A stretch of DNA of 64,000 nt from Circinella umbellata (GCA_025093555.1 JAIWNF010000038.1:434001-498000); one strand, 5' to 3'. Shown: positions 12,599 to 23,699, numbered from the stretch's first letter. The notes: a model not told the origin generated them from the sequence alone. Translations and numbers: made by a program.

Positions 12599-15375
12599 AT
12601 GTCTAAACCGAATACGAGGATTCCTTCTTCGGCTTCAATGCGTCCAACTGAACAAAATTCAGATATTGCCAGTAGAAAACGTCAGTCTAGAAAAGACGAA
12701 GTAAAGTTATTTTTTTTATATAAACTGATTTCATTCGAATAACAACAATAACAAAAAAAAAAGTTTTATTATTATTATTGTTATTTTTTCACACAAAAAA
12801 AAAATATCTTCTGACATTTTTTTTTCGTACAACATTACTTTTTTTTATTGTTGTTATTATTTTGTTTTATTAAAAATGACCATATACTGTTATATAGGCT
12901 ATTCGTAAAAAACTAGAAAATGAGTTGTCAAGAAAAAAACCTGGATCGAGTCGATTGAGACACAATCGTAGTAAACAAATTGCAGGAACGGTTTCTGCAT
13001 TGAGACCTTTGCAAGCTTTGACTGTTTCAGAACGAATGTTGGTTATTGAAGCAGCTCAACTTATGGCTGCAAAAAGAAGTGATTGTGTACTTGTAGTAGA
13101 CGAAGACGATCATTTGAGTGGTATCTTTACGGTATGTTTTACTCTATCAGGGGGGAAGGGGGGTTTTATATAAAAGGGAATGATTTTTTTTTTTTGGGGG
13201 GGGGAGGCTGTTGTAACCTCTCTCTTTCTCTCTTTGGTTATATATCTAATTTGTGTATGTAAAATTATTTATATTCTTTTATATATTATTTATAGGCAAA
13301 AGATTTAGCTTATCGAGTAGTTGCAGAATCGTTAGATCCTCGGTAAATGTGATTTTTTATTTTTTGAGAGAAAGATTATTTATCCAGGGGTCGAGGGCAA
13401 TCATTATAACACGGTTTATTTTTATTTTTTCTTCCACTGAACAAACACGTGTATAACAATTTTTAGAGCAACAACAGTTGCGCAAATCATGACAAAAGGT
13501 CCCATGTGTGTGACCTCGGATACTTCTGCAACAGATGCTTTAAATCTTATGGTGGCTCGTGGATTTCGTCATTTGGTAACTGCATATATATATAAAAGGA
13601 TAAATATATATATAAACATTATAAGACTAATATATAATCTATAGCCTGTATGTAATGAAGAAGGAGATATTTTTGGTCTATTGGATATTACAAAATGTTT
13701 ATATGAAGCACTTGATAAAATGGAACGTGCTTATGGATCTTCACGCAAACTATATGATGCATTAGAAGGAATGGAACGTGAATGGAATACTCAACCTGTA
13801 CAACTTGTACAATATATGGAAACATTACGTGATCGTATGTCATGTCCTGATTTAAGTACAGTGTTAGATGGTACTCAACCAGCAGAAGTTAATGTAAAAA
13901 AGAATGTTCGTGAAGTGGCACGTATGATGAAAGATTATCATACAACTGCTGTGCTTGTTGCTGATAAACATGGACTTTCCGGTATTATTACAACGTAAGT
14001 ACACTATTTCACATTGTTGTATTTTTTTTTCTTTATAAAATATTAGATTTGATAGTTAATATATTTTATGTTTGTAGTAAGGATGTTGTACTTCGAGTTG
14101 TTGCTCAAGGATTAAACCCTGATACTTGTTCAGTGGTTCGTGTAATGACACCTCATCCAGATACAGCAACTCCACAAACAACCATTTTAGAAGCTTTACG
14201 ACGAATGCATGGTAAATTAATATATTTCCTATTAATTTTTTTTTTATTTACAGAACTGATTTCTAATTTTTAAAAATATACATGAATATTTAATAAAACG
14301 TGTCTTTTTTTTCAATTCTAGATGGTCATTATCTTAACTTGCCCGTATTAGAAGATGGTGCTATTTTGGGCATTGTAGATGTCTTAAAGTTAACTTATGT
14401 TACATTAGAACAAATTCATAGTATACAAGGAAATGATGGTGAAGGAGGTAAGACAGGAGAAAAAACACATTCTTTTTTTGGGCTGAATGTTTATAAGTTA
14501 TATAGGGACGAGATAAATAAAAGAAGCTTCAATATGTATTGACTATTTTTTTTATATATATAAAAATAGGACCCATGTGGTCACGATTTTGGGATAGTTT
14601 CGGAGAAGGTGAAAATGAATCACAGTTATCCGATCCAGCTACTTCATCACTACCAACAACAGTCAATTCTTCTCATTTAAGAAATGTAGCAGGCAACACT
14701 ATTTCTCCTGAACCACCAAGATCACCTTTCCCAGAAATTACACCTAATGAATCCGCTAGTATGGTTGCTAATAATGAAAATAGTCGACGTACACCCCAAT
14801 ATTTAGAAGACGGACGATCCAGTATGTCAGCATCACGTACAGCTATTAATACCAATCACAATGCTACTAGTAACAAGAACATCTTCGCATTTAAGTTTAC
14901 ATCACCTAATAGTGGTAAAACACATCGATTCATGTCATCTAACAATAACTATGCAGATTTGGAAAGCGTTGTTCGAGAAAAATTAAAAGGAGAAATACGT
15001 GATGATGGTGTAATTCAAATATTTTATATGGATGAAGATAAAGATGAAGTATTGATTACTTCAGATTCAGATGTATTTGGTGCAGTACAATTAGCAGAAC
15101 GTATGGATTGGAATCGAGTATTATTACAAATTGTTCAAGAACAAGAACCAGAACAAAAAGAAAAAGTAGAACAAAAACAACAGACCAGATCTATATCTTC
15201 TGCTTCTTCATCTTCCTCGTCCTCGTCCTCATCATCACATCATCATAACAAGAACCGCCAACAAAAGCCAGCAATTCGTCAAGATATCATGTTACCAGCT
15301 GCAATTACTTTTCTTGGTATAGTTATTATTGGTGTTGTTGCATTATCAAGGACAAATACCAATAATCGATTTTAA
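12599..15375 (+). CDS. CBS-domain and PB1-domain protein with C-terminal membrane anchor
   Basis: Eight exons give 635 residues: 12599-12700, 12898-13131, 13296-13342, 13467-13575, 13645-13994, 14078-14211, 14322-14447 and 14570-15375. Order of parts: basic N-terminus; first CBS pair (LQALTVSERMLVIEAAQLM through FRHLPVCNEEGDIFGLLDI); a linker; second CBS pair (PAEVNVKKNVREVARMM through VLEDGAILGIVDVLKLT); a Ser/Pro-rich linker; a PB1-like domain (FKFTSPNSGKTHRF, then IQIFYMDEDKDEVLITSDSD, the acidic OPCA-type motif); a Ser/His run; and a single hydrophobic segment (AITFLGIVIIGVVAL) near the C-terminus. Family knowledge: paired CBS modules bind adenosyl ligands and PB1 mediates hetero-dimerisation; this architecture recurs in fungi and plants without a settled role. 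The tail suggests anchoring in an internal membrane facing the cytosol (inference). Confidence 0.85.
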
Positions 15376-16108
15376 ATTTTTTATTATTCATTTTTTCTTT
15401 TTTAACATATAATAATGATAGTAATTAGTAATCTAGTTAGTAATTATTTTTTTTTACCTTCTAGCATATAGAATTTATTTTTTTTATAACTTTTTTTTGT
15501 TCTTATTATTAAAAGATATTTTATCACATTTCATCCTCCCATTTATAAACTAAGTGTATCTTTTTTCTTTTTGGTTCTAAAACAATACACAATAATAGTA
15601 ATATAGAAAATAGTGGTTTGTTCTCACCCACATGTCAACTTCAACAATTAAACCATGTGCAGCAAATTCATTTCGTTATTGTTGGATCCGACTGTTTGGA
15701 AACGCCGTGTAACTAAATTCTTTTATTTTTATAAGTTATTTGTTCTAACTTATCCGTTTCCTTGAGTCATATACTCGGAATTATATTACTTTTTATTCAT
15801 TTTTCTAACACGATACGACCGAAACGTATCAATGTACTTAATAGATGATTAAGGTTGATTAATAAACTTTCTTTTCATATAACAAGTCTATCCATTTATA
15901 TTGAATCACTTATCAAATATAAAGTTATTGCAAGTTTTGTATTGAACCACAACAATAAAAAAAGAAAAACTAATGTTAGGCTGAAAGAAAAATTGATAAG
16001 ATTTTTCTTTTCTTTTCTTTTCAAATCGATAAGATTAAAAGAAACAATCGGTAAGGTTGAAAGAGAAAATCGATACCGATTTTTACTTTGAACCTTGCGA
16101 CAGCAACC
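15376..16108. other. Intergenic region with short degenerate repeats
   Basis: No gene is seen in these 733 bp. Around 15985-16080 a short motif of the type ATYGRTAAGR recurs about four times at 20-25 bp spacing (AATTGATAAGA, AATCGATAAGA, AATCGGTAAGG, AATCGATACCG), separated by A-rich or T-rich stretches. The region abuts the left terminal repeat of the Mutator-like element. Confidence 0.4.
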
Positions 16109-16196
16109 AAAAGTCGTGCCATCCTGCCGTCGTGCCATCCCCCCATGACTGCTTTCAATTTGACTCCGCGGTCTTTGGTCGTGCCTTACTATCCTG
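16109..16196. repeat. Left terminal inverted repeat of the MULE
   Basis: The outer 42 bp are the reverse complement of 20911-20952 with one substitution. The inner part (GTGCCTTACTATCCTG at 16181-16196) matches 20850-20865 inverted. It contains three TCGTGCC copies. Confidence 0.85.
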
Positions 16197-17645
16197 CCAT
16201 CCTCGATGTGTTAAATCTACCATATTATGGATCATAAAAAAGATAAAAAATGTACTGGTGCTTTTTTTTTTTAATAATTTTGACATGTAAAAATTTAATA
16301 ATAATAGCTTATATATGCATATACCTGTTGTTAATCTTATGTACCAGAGAGCGAACAATGACTATCTTTACTCAAAATCTATTTATCTAAATATGCAATA
16401 CTTTTGATTAATGGAGGTACCATGAAGAGAAGACACACAATATATGTTATGTTGACTTATACTTTGTTACAGTTCTAAATATAATTTGAAAATAGCTTAT
16501 CTTAAAGTACATACATTGTATTCATCTTTTTTCGTTTCTAATAGTCAGCGTACATATCATTTTATGGTTTTCTTTTACTACTAATAGTATTTATATTTTT
16601 ATCATTACTTTTTCTTTGGGAAATGAAAATATATTAGCTTATAATAAGCTTTCCGCATTATTTACGTATAATTTTGAATTAAATCCTGTAATAAGTACTC
16701 TATTTATAATGAAATGTACGATGATTATTTTAATTTTCATATAATTTCGTGATTATTTATACTGCTAAATTCTATCATTTGCTTAAATTATTACATTACT
16801 TTCATATTTTATATATAATAACCTATCATTCCTGTCCAGCTTTTAACTCATTTCTGTTTTACGTACGTAACAATTTTATTTTTTCTGTACTTATTTAATT
16901 TCTATAGATTAGATACGTAATATCTGATTACAAAGTTGGTAATTCTCTTTATATTTTTTATTTCCTTATGATTTCAGCTATCTTTATTTTTCTTTCTACT
17001 AACTGAATTTTTGAGATTATTATCTAATTTCACTCACTATAGTCCAAAACCGAACTGAGAAAGATATCCTACATATATATCTGATACCTAGCCATTAAGA
17101 TGATTGCGTGTAAAAGTTTCCTAAAAAATTTTAGTAATTTGCCAACAATATTAACAAATATTTTGCATTATTATATATGAACATTTAATTATTAAAATAA
17201 TCTACCACGTCAGCTATTAATAATTGGTGCTAGCATTTTTTTTATATTTCTATAGTATACTTATTAAAAAAAGGCGACGAAAGTAAAAAATATAAGAAAG
17301 TTAGTATGAACCTGACTTATTCAGAGATAGATATCATAAAAAAAATGTAAATAGGCTAATGCGGAGAAAGAGTGTCAATATCTTTATTCATTTTTAATAG
17401 AAAATAAAGATAAATCTTATTGGATAGAGGTAAACTTAATTACGTATTATTTATTGTAAAACTTCTGATATTTATTTAAGTTAAGAAAATAATTGTGATA
17501 AAACTGATAATAATGATAATAATAAGGATGTATGATACTAAAAGATAAGAAATATAAGATAAAAAAATGAATAAAATAGAGAGAGGGGAAGAAGAGTGTA
17601 AAACCCGAAAAGATGGATAACAATATATTATACTATATCTATGTT

Positions 17646-19585
17646 TTACATACTATGATTTTTTACATATACGTCACTTCTAAGTAGATGATCTTCAAGC
17701 TCCTCCTCAGCTACTTCCATCATTTCAATATCATCAAACACAACACCTGTCATGTCAGCATCAACGAGCTTTCTGATTACCTTCTGATAGCATGCAATAG
17801 CGGGGTATTTTATATTTGCAAATGTTTTTGCAGCATCACTATCATTATAGGATAATGGTTCATGAAGCACATTTATTTCTTGCCTCATATTGTCGATTTC
17901 ACCTATAAAAGGCCTGCCACCTGGTATTAATCCTGTTGTTACAAAATGAAACCCATCTCTTCTGGTCGACGAAATAACACCATGTAACTGATAGACTGAA
18001 CCATCAATCAGGCGAAATTCATATGGAAATAATATCCGTGCGCCATATTCTTCACTACTTGGCGAACGATTTGAACTTGGATCATGAATAAATAGAAACA
18101 ACGGCATTTTTTTCGATATTAAATTGTATTTGGTGCACGGACTGTTACAAACCTCACATTTGCTCACTTTATGATTTACAATGAATGATATCAATGCATC
18201 AACGAACCGCTCAGAAGATTTTGTCAAGTTATAGTGATCGATATGTCGTACTGACCAAAAAAGTACGCTTTCTCTTGGTTCAACTTCTCCAGTCAAACCA
18301 TCGAACTTCTTGGAAAAAAATCGACAATGAGTAGGGTCCTTGTTGCCATATGTACACGTTCTGTCTCAATTCGGAAGTTAGAGTTAAAGTCTTGTGACAT
18401 ATTTGACAGCAAAATGCTTAGGAATGAAGCTACATCTGCCGTATGATCTTTATGAAATGCCCATTGTTCTGAAAATTTGGACCATACATAATTTCGCATT
18501 CGATTGGAACCATCAAAGCGTTGTGTCCAATTTTGAGACATATTGTAGGTTTCTTTCATCAATATATCAAGAGGATTTCCAGGTTCGTGTTCTGTTTCGA
18601 TTTTAAAAGATGTTGGGTTGTAAATATTAATCACTGGAATGACGGAATGCCATAGTAGTTCGACAGCTGCATCAATGTAACACGAATTACTATTCCAAGG
18701 ATTTAAACGCAAATCATAAATATGTCTTGCAAGAGGAGGAACAAATGTAGATTCCTGATTATGGCCGTCACGTGGAGGGAGGAGCTCGTCTGCTTCTTGG
18801 ATTAGTCTATTTACTCGATTAATAACAAAATCAATGCTATCTGCCGGTGATGGTGGTAACTGTTCAACTATTGATTGTGGACTATGTGGGTTATTATTAT
18901 CATTATCGATATTCATACTATTATCAGGTCCTTCAGCTATATAATCATTCTCGCTATCTTGATGTGTTTGCAATTCCTGTTCATCTTTATTATAGATGGT
19001 ATTTTGATCTTCACCACTAGGAACTGCGCCACGTCCCAATGGTTCACTATGCTTGTTGTTTTCTTGCTGCATCGAACATTCCTCGAGACCATCATTATGA
19101 GAATTATATTGATTATCACCATTGAAGATTGACATGAGTTCATATGAAATTTTCTCAAGTTCGTTATCGTCAAGTGAATCCAATATATTTACAACAATTG
19201 GATCGTCAGCTTGTAAAGTAGGGCAGTCATTTTCAACCATATGAGCAATGCCAATCTCATTGTCACATACATTTTGCAAATCATCATTATTAGGTACCAT
19301 GAGACGGGCAACTGGAAGTTCTAATTGTTTAGTCTGTTGCGGTTCATCATTTTCTCTTTCATCTTCACTTTCCTCAGCAAAAAGAACAGCATTATGATCT
19401 GGGGGTCTACTATCACTTGCTTGATAGTATGTAGACCCAAGACGACTATTTGGCTGTATACGCCGAGTACGATTGTATGTAGGGAGTATACCGTGTTCAT
19501 AAAACTGTCTAATATCTTCTTCATCATTGGCAGCAAACTTTAGTAAACAATTGAGTGCAGGTATTAAAGGCAGCTTTTTAGGCAT
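17646..19585 (-). pseudogene. USP-like (C19) cysteine-protease segment of the MULE, frameshifted
   Basis: Two overlapping frames cover this part. The first (19585-18293) has an acidic, Asn/Asp-rich linker and then NPWNSNSCYIDAAVELLW at about 18640-18700, a Cys-box like that of ubiquitin-specific proteases. The second (18296-17646) holds a CEVC...C zinc pair and YQLHGVI followed by RRDGFHFVTTGL, matching the USP His-box. The frame shifts between about 18370 and 18300: the second frame reads sensibly upstream (CTYGNKDPTHC) until a TGA, and no plausible intron connects the two. Probably one ancestral protein continuous with the DDE transposase. Either the copy is inactivated by one indel or there is an assembly error at the T7 run near 18314. 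USP-like function is inferred from motifs only. Confidence 0.6.
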
Positions 19586-20814
19586 ATTGCGGTAAAGAAT
19601 ACTATGGTAGTTCTCACATGCATTTCCGGTCCTAATAGAGTGGGATCGTAGTGTTGTCGGTTTTCTGGTAAGACAACATTATGATTGCTACTGATGCGCT
19701 GAACACTTTGCATCCAGTGCATATAGCAGCCCTTGAGATATCTAAGACCTTCATGCTCTTCTCTTCCTGAATAAATTCGGAAAGCCTTTAAAAAACCGTT
19801 CAACTGACTGAGACTAAAGTCTTGAATAAATCCGAGTTGCTTATTATCGTCGTTAAAGTCCATTTTGTAAACAGAAAAGAGTGTTGTAAAATAATGCTGA
19901 TATGATGCTTCTGTTAATTTATCAAGAATCGCCTGAAATATCACAACATGTCTTCGAGATTCAACAGAGTAAATAAGAGAAGAGCAAAGATAATAACCAC
20001 CAACTGCTTTATATGTGACATCTGTAGCAATTGGAAACATACTAATTCTAGCACAGCTAGGCATTGATGGTCCCCGGAAAGAAATCACGACCAAATCCGG
20101 TAATACACTAGCAGCAGTTAGATATCCAGGGTATGCGTTGTTAATTTTCAGGAATGGCTTGACGGGATCATCATCTAAAGAAGTTATATTCATGCGTTCC
20201 TTGGCTTTTCTTGTCTCATATCTAGTTCTCTCACGATTACCAAGAATTGGATCGATTTCTCGAGTGGATGCAATGATGGTTCCTGTTCTTGAATCAATAC
20301 CAACAGTAGCTCCTTTTGGTCGCAAAGTCGGATTCTTTTCCACATAATTATCCATTGCATTATTCTGTTCCATAGATAAATATTTTCGACTATATTGGCC
20401 ATGCGAATGCATATTAATATGAGTCATTGTACACCCTTTCTTAGAAAAGATATATACAACTCTTGCTGGACAAGGTTTATGAGCCAGTGTTCCACTACAA
20501 GATTTACAGCCTTCATTAAGTTCTTTACAGACCGCATTCTTTCTAGCTGGGGGGTGCCTTGGCAGATTGTATACTTTACAATTTTCATTTTCACAAGTAA
20601 AGTAGCCACAGCAAACACGGTCATACTTGCGGATGCGATCACCATTCTTGTCCGCTCTACGATTGCTATGACCACCTTTCATAGCCCATCCAATATCAAG
20701 ATTAAATTTACAATAACGATCATGTTCTTCATCAAATACAACATCATTACATGTTTCAGTAACATCGCCATTAGGGAATTGTGTTTTGAAATAAGTTACA
20801 ATTTTTGTTGTCAT
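19564..20814 (-). CDS. MULE transposase, N-terminal ORF (zinc finger plus DDE core)
   Basis: An open frame of 416 residues starts at the ATG at 20814. Residues 50-140 hold a Cys/His cluster (CCGYFTCENENC, CKSCSG, CPARV, then MTHINMHSHGQ) resembling the GCM1/WRKY-type zinc finger found ahead of MULE transposase domains. The catalytic core follows: FPIATDVTYK (first Asp, about 20010-20040), GFIQDFSLSQLNGF (second Asp, about 19800-19840) and GCYMHWMQSVQR, matching the C/G-x-H-W-x-Q helix typical of Mutator transposases. The tail after MH looks unnatural. A 44-nt intron (19574-19617, GTGAGA...AAAAAG) would join it in frame to the next open frame as one protein. Role: excision and integration of the element in the nucleus. 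Confidence 0.7.
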   Translation of the reverse strand: MTTKIVTYFKTQFPNGDVTETCNDVVFDEEHDRYCKFNLDIGWAMKGGHSNRRADKNGDRIRKYDRVCCGYFTCENENCKVYNLPRHPPARKNAVCKELNEGCKSCSGTLAHKPCPARVVYIFSKKGCTMTHINMHSHGQYSRKYLSMEQNNAMDNYVEKNPTLRPKGATVGIDSRTGTIIASTREIDPILGNRERTRYETRKAKERMNITSLDDDPVKPFLKINNAYPGYLTAASVLPDLVVISFRGPSMPSCARISMFPIATDVTYKAVGGYYLCSSLIYSVESRRHVVIFQAILDKLTEASYQHYFTTLFSVYKMDFNDDNKQLGFIQDFSLSQLNGFLKAFRIYSGREEHEGLRYLKGCYMHWMQSVQRISSNHNVVLPENRQHYDPTLLGPEMHVRTTIVFFTAICLKSCL

Positions 20815-20849
20815 TTTTTAGAAATTAATAGAAACGTGTAGTTGGGAGA

Positions 20850-20952
20850 CAGGATAGTAAGGCACACTCAATCAATGGCACGACGAAGACAGCGGAATAA
20901 AAAAAAACACAGTCATGGGGGGATGGCACGACGGCAGGCTGGCACGACTTTT
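20850..20952. repeat. Right terminal inverted repeat of the MULE
   Basis: Partner of 16109-16196. It lies 36 bp upstream of the transposase ATG (20814, minus strand), so the transposase promoter is probably inside or next to this repeat. Its outer edge coincides with the TA at the left end of the large inverted-repeat element. Confidence 0.85.
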
Positions 20953-21295
20953 AGGCTCACTGGCGGTAGTTGGGGGAAGGTTCTCAACCAATAAAATCGA
21001 TGAATAAGGGATTACAGACTGTAATCCTTTTACAGTCTGCGAATGAGGATGCGCTATTCTGTATTACAGAATATGTTACTTCTTATTTGGATATCAGTGT
21101 TCTTATGCACACAACGTTAGCTGAACATTAGATATAAATAAATTGGACATCAGTAACACCCAACAACAATAAACTTATAATAACAACATTAATGATACGG
21201 AAGAATTCGAAAACAACATTTGTCAACAACATTCAAGAGCTAATATTATTATAAAAACAGTTTTGAAAAGCAACAGAAATATCCAACAACAAACC

Positions 21296-21326
<31 letters not shown>

Positions 21327-22212
21327 TGCAAGTATAAAACATGCCCTGGAAATTAACAGCGCAATGCTCTTCATAAAAAAAAATATCTTGAAAATCAATA
21401 TCAGAATTTAAAAGAAAAACAAAGTGCGAAATACACGGTGACACCTATTCACCAAAATTTACATGGAGAAAGACCCATGATTTGCAACTGCAACGGACCC
21501 AGATTGGAATAGGTTGGTAAACTATGGCAGCTGAAGCTAATGGTCAAACAAACTATTATAAGGCCCCGGAACCGCTAAAAACGGACGAAAATGTTCGAAT
21601 GATAAAAGAACATGTATTCCTACAGTTGGTACTGATTACACACTTTGTGAAAACATGCGTAAACAGTCCAGTCTTCAACTCAAAAGCGAACAGCTGAGTC
21701 AACATTATGATTATCAGTTTTAAAGGTTCCTCGAATGGAACAAAAAGCTGCTGTAGTTCGAAATTCTAATAATATCATCAATGCTTTAAACATAGTAGTA
21801 CCTTTATCAGTACAATGAACAAAAGCCAATCCACCTATCCCCCACAGGGCAGTCATTAATATTAAATATAAGAGATGCAATACAACAAGGTTACCACATT
21901 CCTCAACATCACAGCAACAACAAATAATGCTATACATACTTTAGATAATAGTAATGCTAACGCCGTCAAGATGCGAAAAAAGTAGTGGTTAAATTGTCCA
22001 AGTAGTTTATTACCATTCATTTATCACATGTGTATTTTTTATCTACACTTTCTTCATATTCTCTCTATTTCTTTTTCAGTATAACATCTTTACTAAACTG
22101 GTTTATCACTTGCCTTTCCTATTTTTATTGATTTATCAATTTTTTTTTCAATGTGAGCCTAATGCACAATAAAAGAAAAAAAAGTTATCCCCCACCCATG
22201 GCCAGAAAGCCG
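20952..22212 (+). repeat. Left 1261-bp inverted arm
   Basis: Reverse complement of 33325-34585. Contents from the outside in: TAGGCTCACTGG terminus; a palindrome cluster at 21009-21072; a (TAG)n microsatellite at about 21297-21325; short open frames on the minus strand (21223-21444 and 21680-21937) of doubtful coding value; and GTGAGCCTA at 22153-22161, which mirrors the outer TAGGCTCAC. Confidence 0.9.
21009..21072. promoter_or_regulatory. Palindrome cluster in the left arm (possible protein-binding sites)
   Basis: Within 64 bp: the palindrome GGATTACAGACTGTAATCC (21009-21027); an overlapping inverted pair CAGACTGTAA / TTACAGTCTG (21015-21024 and 21030-21039); and a second palindrome ATTCTGTATTACAGAAT (21056-21072). 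All share a CTGTA/TACAG core. The same cluster is present in the right arm at 34465-34528. It lies about 55-120 bp from the element end, where transposase sites are often found (inference). Confidence 0.5.
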
Positions 22213-22287
22213 GAAAATTGAGTAGCTATATCATCCACAATGGTCAGTTGGTTAACGCGAGTCTTGTGCACTAAACATTTTCTCATT

Positions 22288-22527
22288 CTAACCTAAACAG
22301 TTGTTTACCTTGATTACGTTGTCAAATATATTATCAGATTTATGAGTAAGTTCTGCTAATTGTAATGTCTGTGTGTTTGTCAAAGAGGCCCATCGGGATT
22401 CTGAAAAAGCATGTTTGATATAATAAGCGACCCAGTCGTGAGATATGTCAATAATTCCCGACAGAGTTATTCTATTAAACGTATTGTTAGCATCAAAGAA
22501 ACAACATCGTAAGTATTGGTTCGCCAT
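22288..22527 (-). CDS. Short hypothetical ORF downstream of gene A in the large element
   Basis: An open frame of 79 residues starts 13 bp after the stop of the upstream gene (22541) on the same strand. Sequence features: MANQYLRCCFFDANN, then an aromatic-rich helix (DWVAYYIKHAF). A GTAAAC donor-like site occurs near its end (about 22303), so it may be a 5' exon of a longer gene running into the arm. No family is recognised and coding status is uncertain. Confidence 0.3.
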   Translation of the reverse strand: MANQYLRCCFFDANNTFNRITLSGIIDISHDWVAYYIKHAFSESRWASLTNTQTLQLAELTHKSDNIFDNVIKVNNCLG

Positions 22528-22540
22528 AACTATCGGAAAG

Positions 22541-22747
22541 TCATTCTTGCCTTAGTATTTGCTCCAGAATGTCATCCGAGTCATCCCAATTATCCAGGAT
22601 TGTAATTGACAGGCGATTCAAATTATCCATATCTGTTTCACATTTTTCACGCATTGGATCAATAATTTCACTCATTGGAGAAAATTCATTTTTTGTTTGC
22701 TAGAACAAAATGGACTCGACGTTATCATACTGTAGAAATGTAAAATC

Positions 22748-22780
<33 letters not shown>

Positions 22781-23679
22781 CTATGCTTGCCCAACATACT
22801 TACCAGTTTAAACGCCCAACGGAAAAGTTCATGGCGAGCAATGTCGCGGTTTTCCAAAGATTTTTGACATTCCTCTAGATAATATTCATCATTATCCTTC
22901 TGGCCATTATCATTATTATCCGTCGAGCCATTATCATCATTATCAACGTCAAGTCCGTTTAGTTTAGAATCCAGATCATTATTGATTCGATTGTTTATCG
23001 CATCAGCTTCTTTATTTATTGTTGCTGTGATCAATCGCGTCTAATAATAAAAAGTTAATTGATAATAAAGCTTGCGTTAGTGACATAAAAAGTGACTCGG
23101 TATGTGCCATGACAGGACGATTTTCTCAGTTATAACACAAACCTCTGCCATTTTTCTTTCTTGATTAATTGCTGCGTTTAGAGTCTTTCGGCGCCAAAGA
23201 TTTGTAATAATTTGGTTTTTATTTGCAGCTATAAAGGGGGAGAGAAAGCCTAATCTAAGTATATAATTATATCAAGTCGCATCTATATGGTCCGTTAGTC
23301 ATTTTTATTTGCATACGACATACTCTTTGCATCTCCTTTTAATTTCTTCAACTTTTCCATAATAGCTGTAGAATTTGGGAAAATCTCGATTAAAGTTCTT
23401 ATATCATTAATAATTGCTCTATGAGCATCTATTTTTTTTATGACCGGATCCTTCTTCATCAGCTCAACATCAAAATCATATAAATTCCAGTCCTGCCATT
23501 CCTTCTGAATCCAAAACTCTATGTAGAAGTGTAGTTAGTTATCTGATTTATAATTAAATAAGTAGCACAAGAAAAAGCATACCTGGTAAGTTCAATCCAT
23601 TTCCTGATATTCTTTCAATTATTCGAGTTTTTTTATTGTCCTCTTTTTATAGAGCTTGTAATTGCCTTTTTGGTGGCAT
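22541..23679 (-). pseudogene. Gene A of the large element: unknown protein, five exons, early stop
   Basis: Exons 23679-23583, 23518-23324, 23228-23143, 23040-22804 and 22699-22541 join in frame to 257 residues, ending at TGA. The frame-preserving splice sites (GTATGC, GTATGT, GTTTGT, GTAAGT) argue that this was a real gene. The start MPPKRQLQAL is followed by an in-frame TAA at codon 11 (23649-23647), so this copy is probably dead unless a downstream start is used. Visible features: a basic N-terminus, an aromatic segment (FWIQKEWQDWNLYDFDVEL), predicted helices, an Asn/Asp-rich linker, and an acidic end (NWDDSDDILEQIL). No catalytic motif is seen. From memory, similar proteins seem to be repeated in Mucorales genomes; that needs a search. 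Confidence 0.5.
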
Positions 23680-23699
23680 AACTTGAATCGAAAAATAAT

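Larger units (their letters stand above)
16109..20952 (-). mobile_element. Mutator-like (MULE) DNA transposon with a ubiquitin-protease-like gene segment
   Basis: The element is delimited by near-perfect terminal inverted repeats: 16109-16150 and 20911-20952 match over 42 bp with one mismatch (terminal AAAAGTCGTGCC). Similarity continues patchily to 16196 and 20850. The ends contain repeated TCGTGCC units, typical of subterminal transposase sites. Long TIRs, a zinc-finger/DDE transposase and a co-encoded cysteine protease fit the Mutator superfamily. I could not find a 8-11 bp target duplication: left flank GACAGCAACC and right flank TAGGCTCACT do not match. The right end directly abuts the 13.6 kb inverted-repeat element. 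The 1.5 kb between the left TIR and the coding region (16197-17645) is AT-rich and appears non-coding. Confidence 0.75.

Noticed and set aside
16100..20965. An 8-11 bp target duplication for the MULE
   Set aside because: The outer flanks do not match, and the right flank is occupied by the large inverted-repeat element; the flank beyond 34585 does not match either.
21680..21937. 85-codon frame present in both inverted arms (also 33600-33857)
   Set aside because: Identity between arms is explained by the repeat itself. The product is Cys/Leu-rich without a domain, and no splice or start context supports it.
22225..22285. A tRNA-like D-arm string (GGTCAGTTGGTTAACGC) just inside the left arm
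   Set aside because: The A-box is one base short, no anticodon stem or B-box can be folded, and it overlaps no known element.
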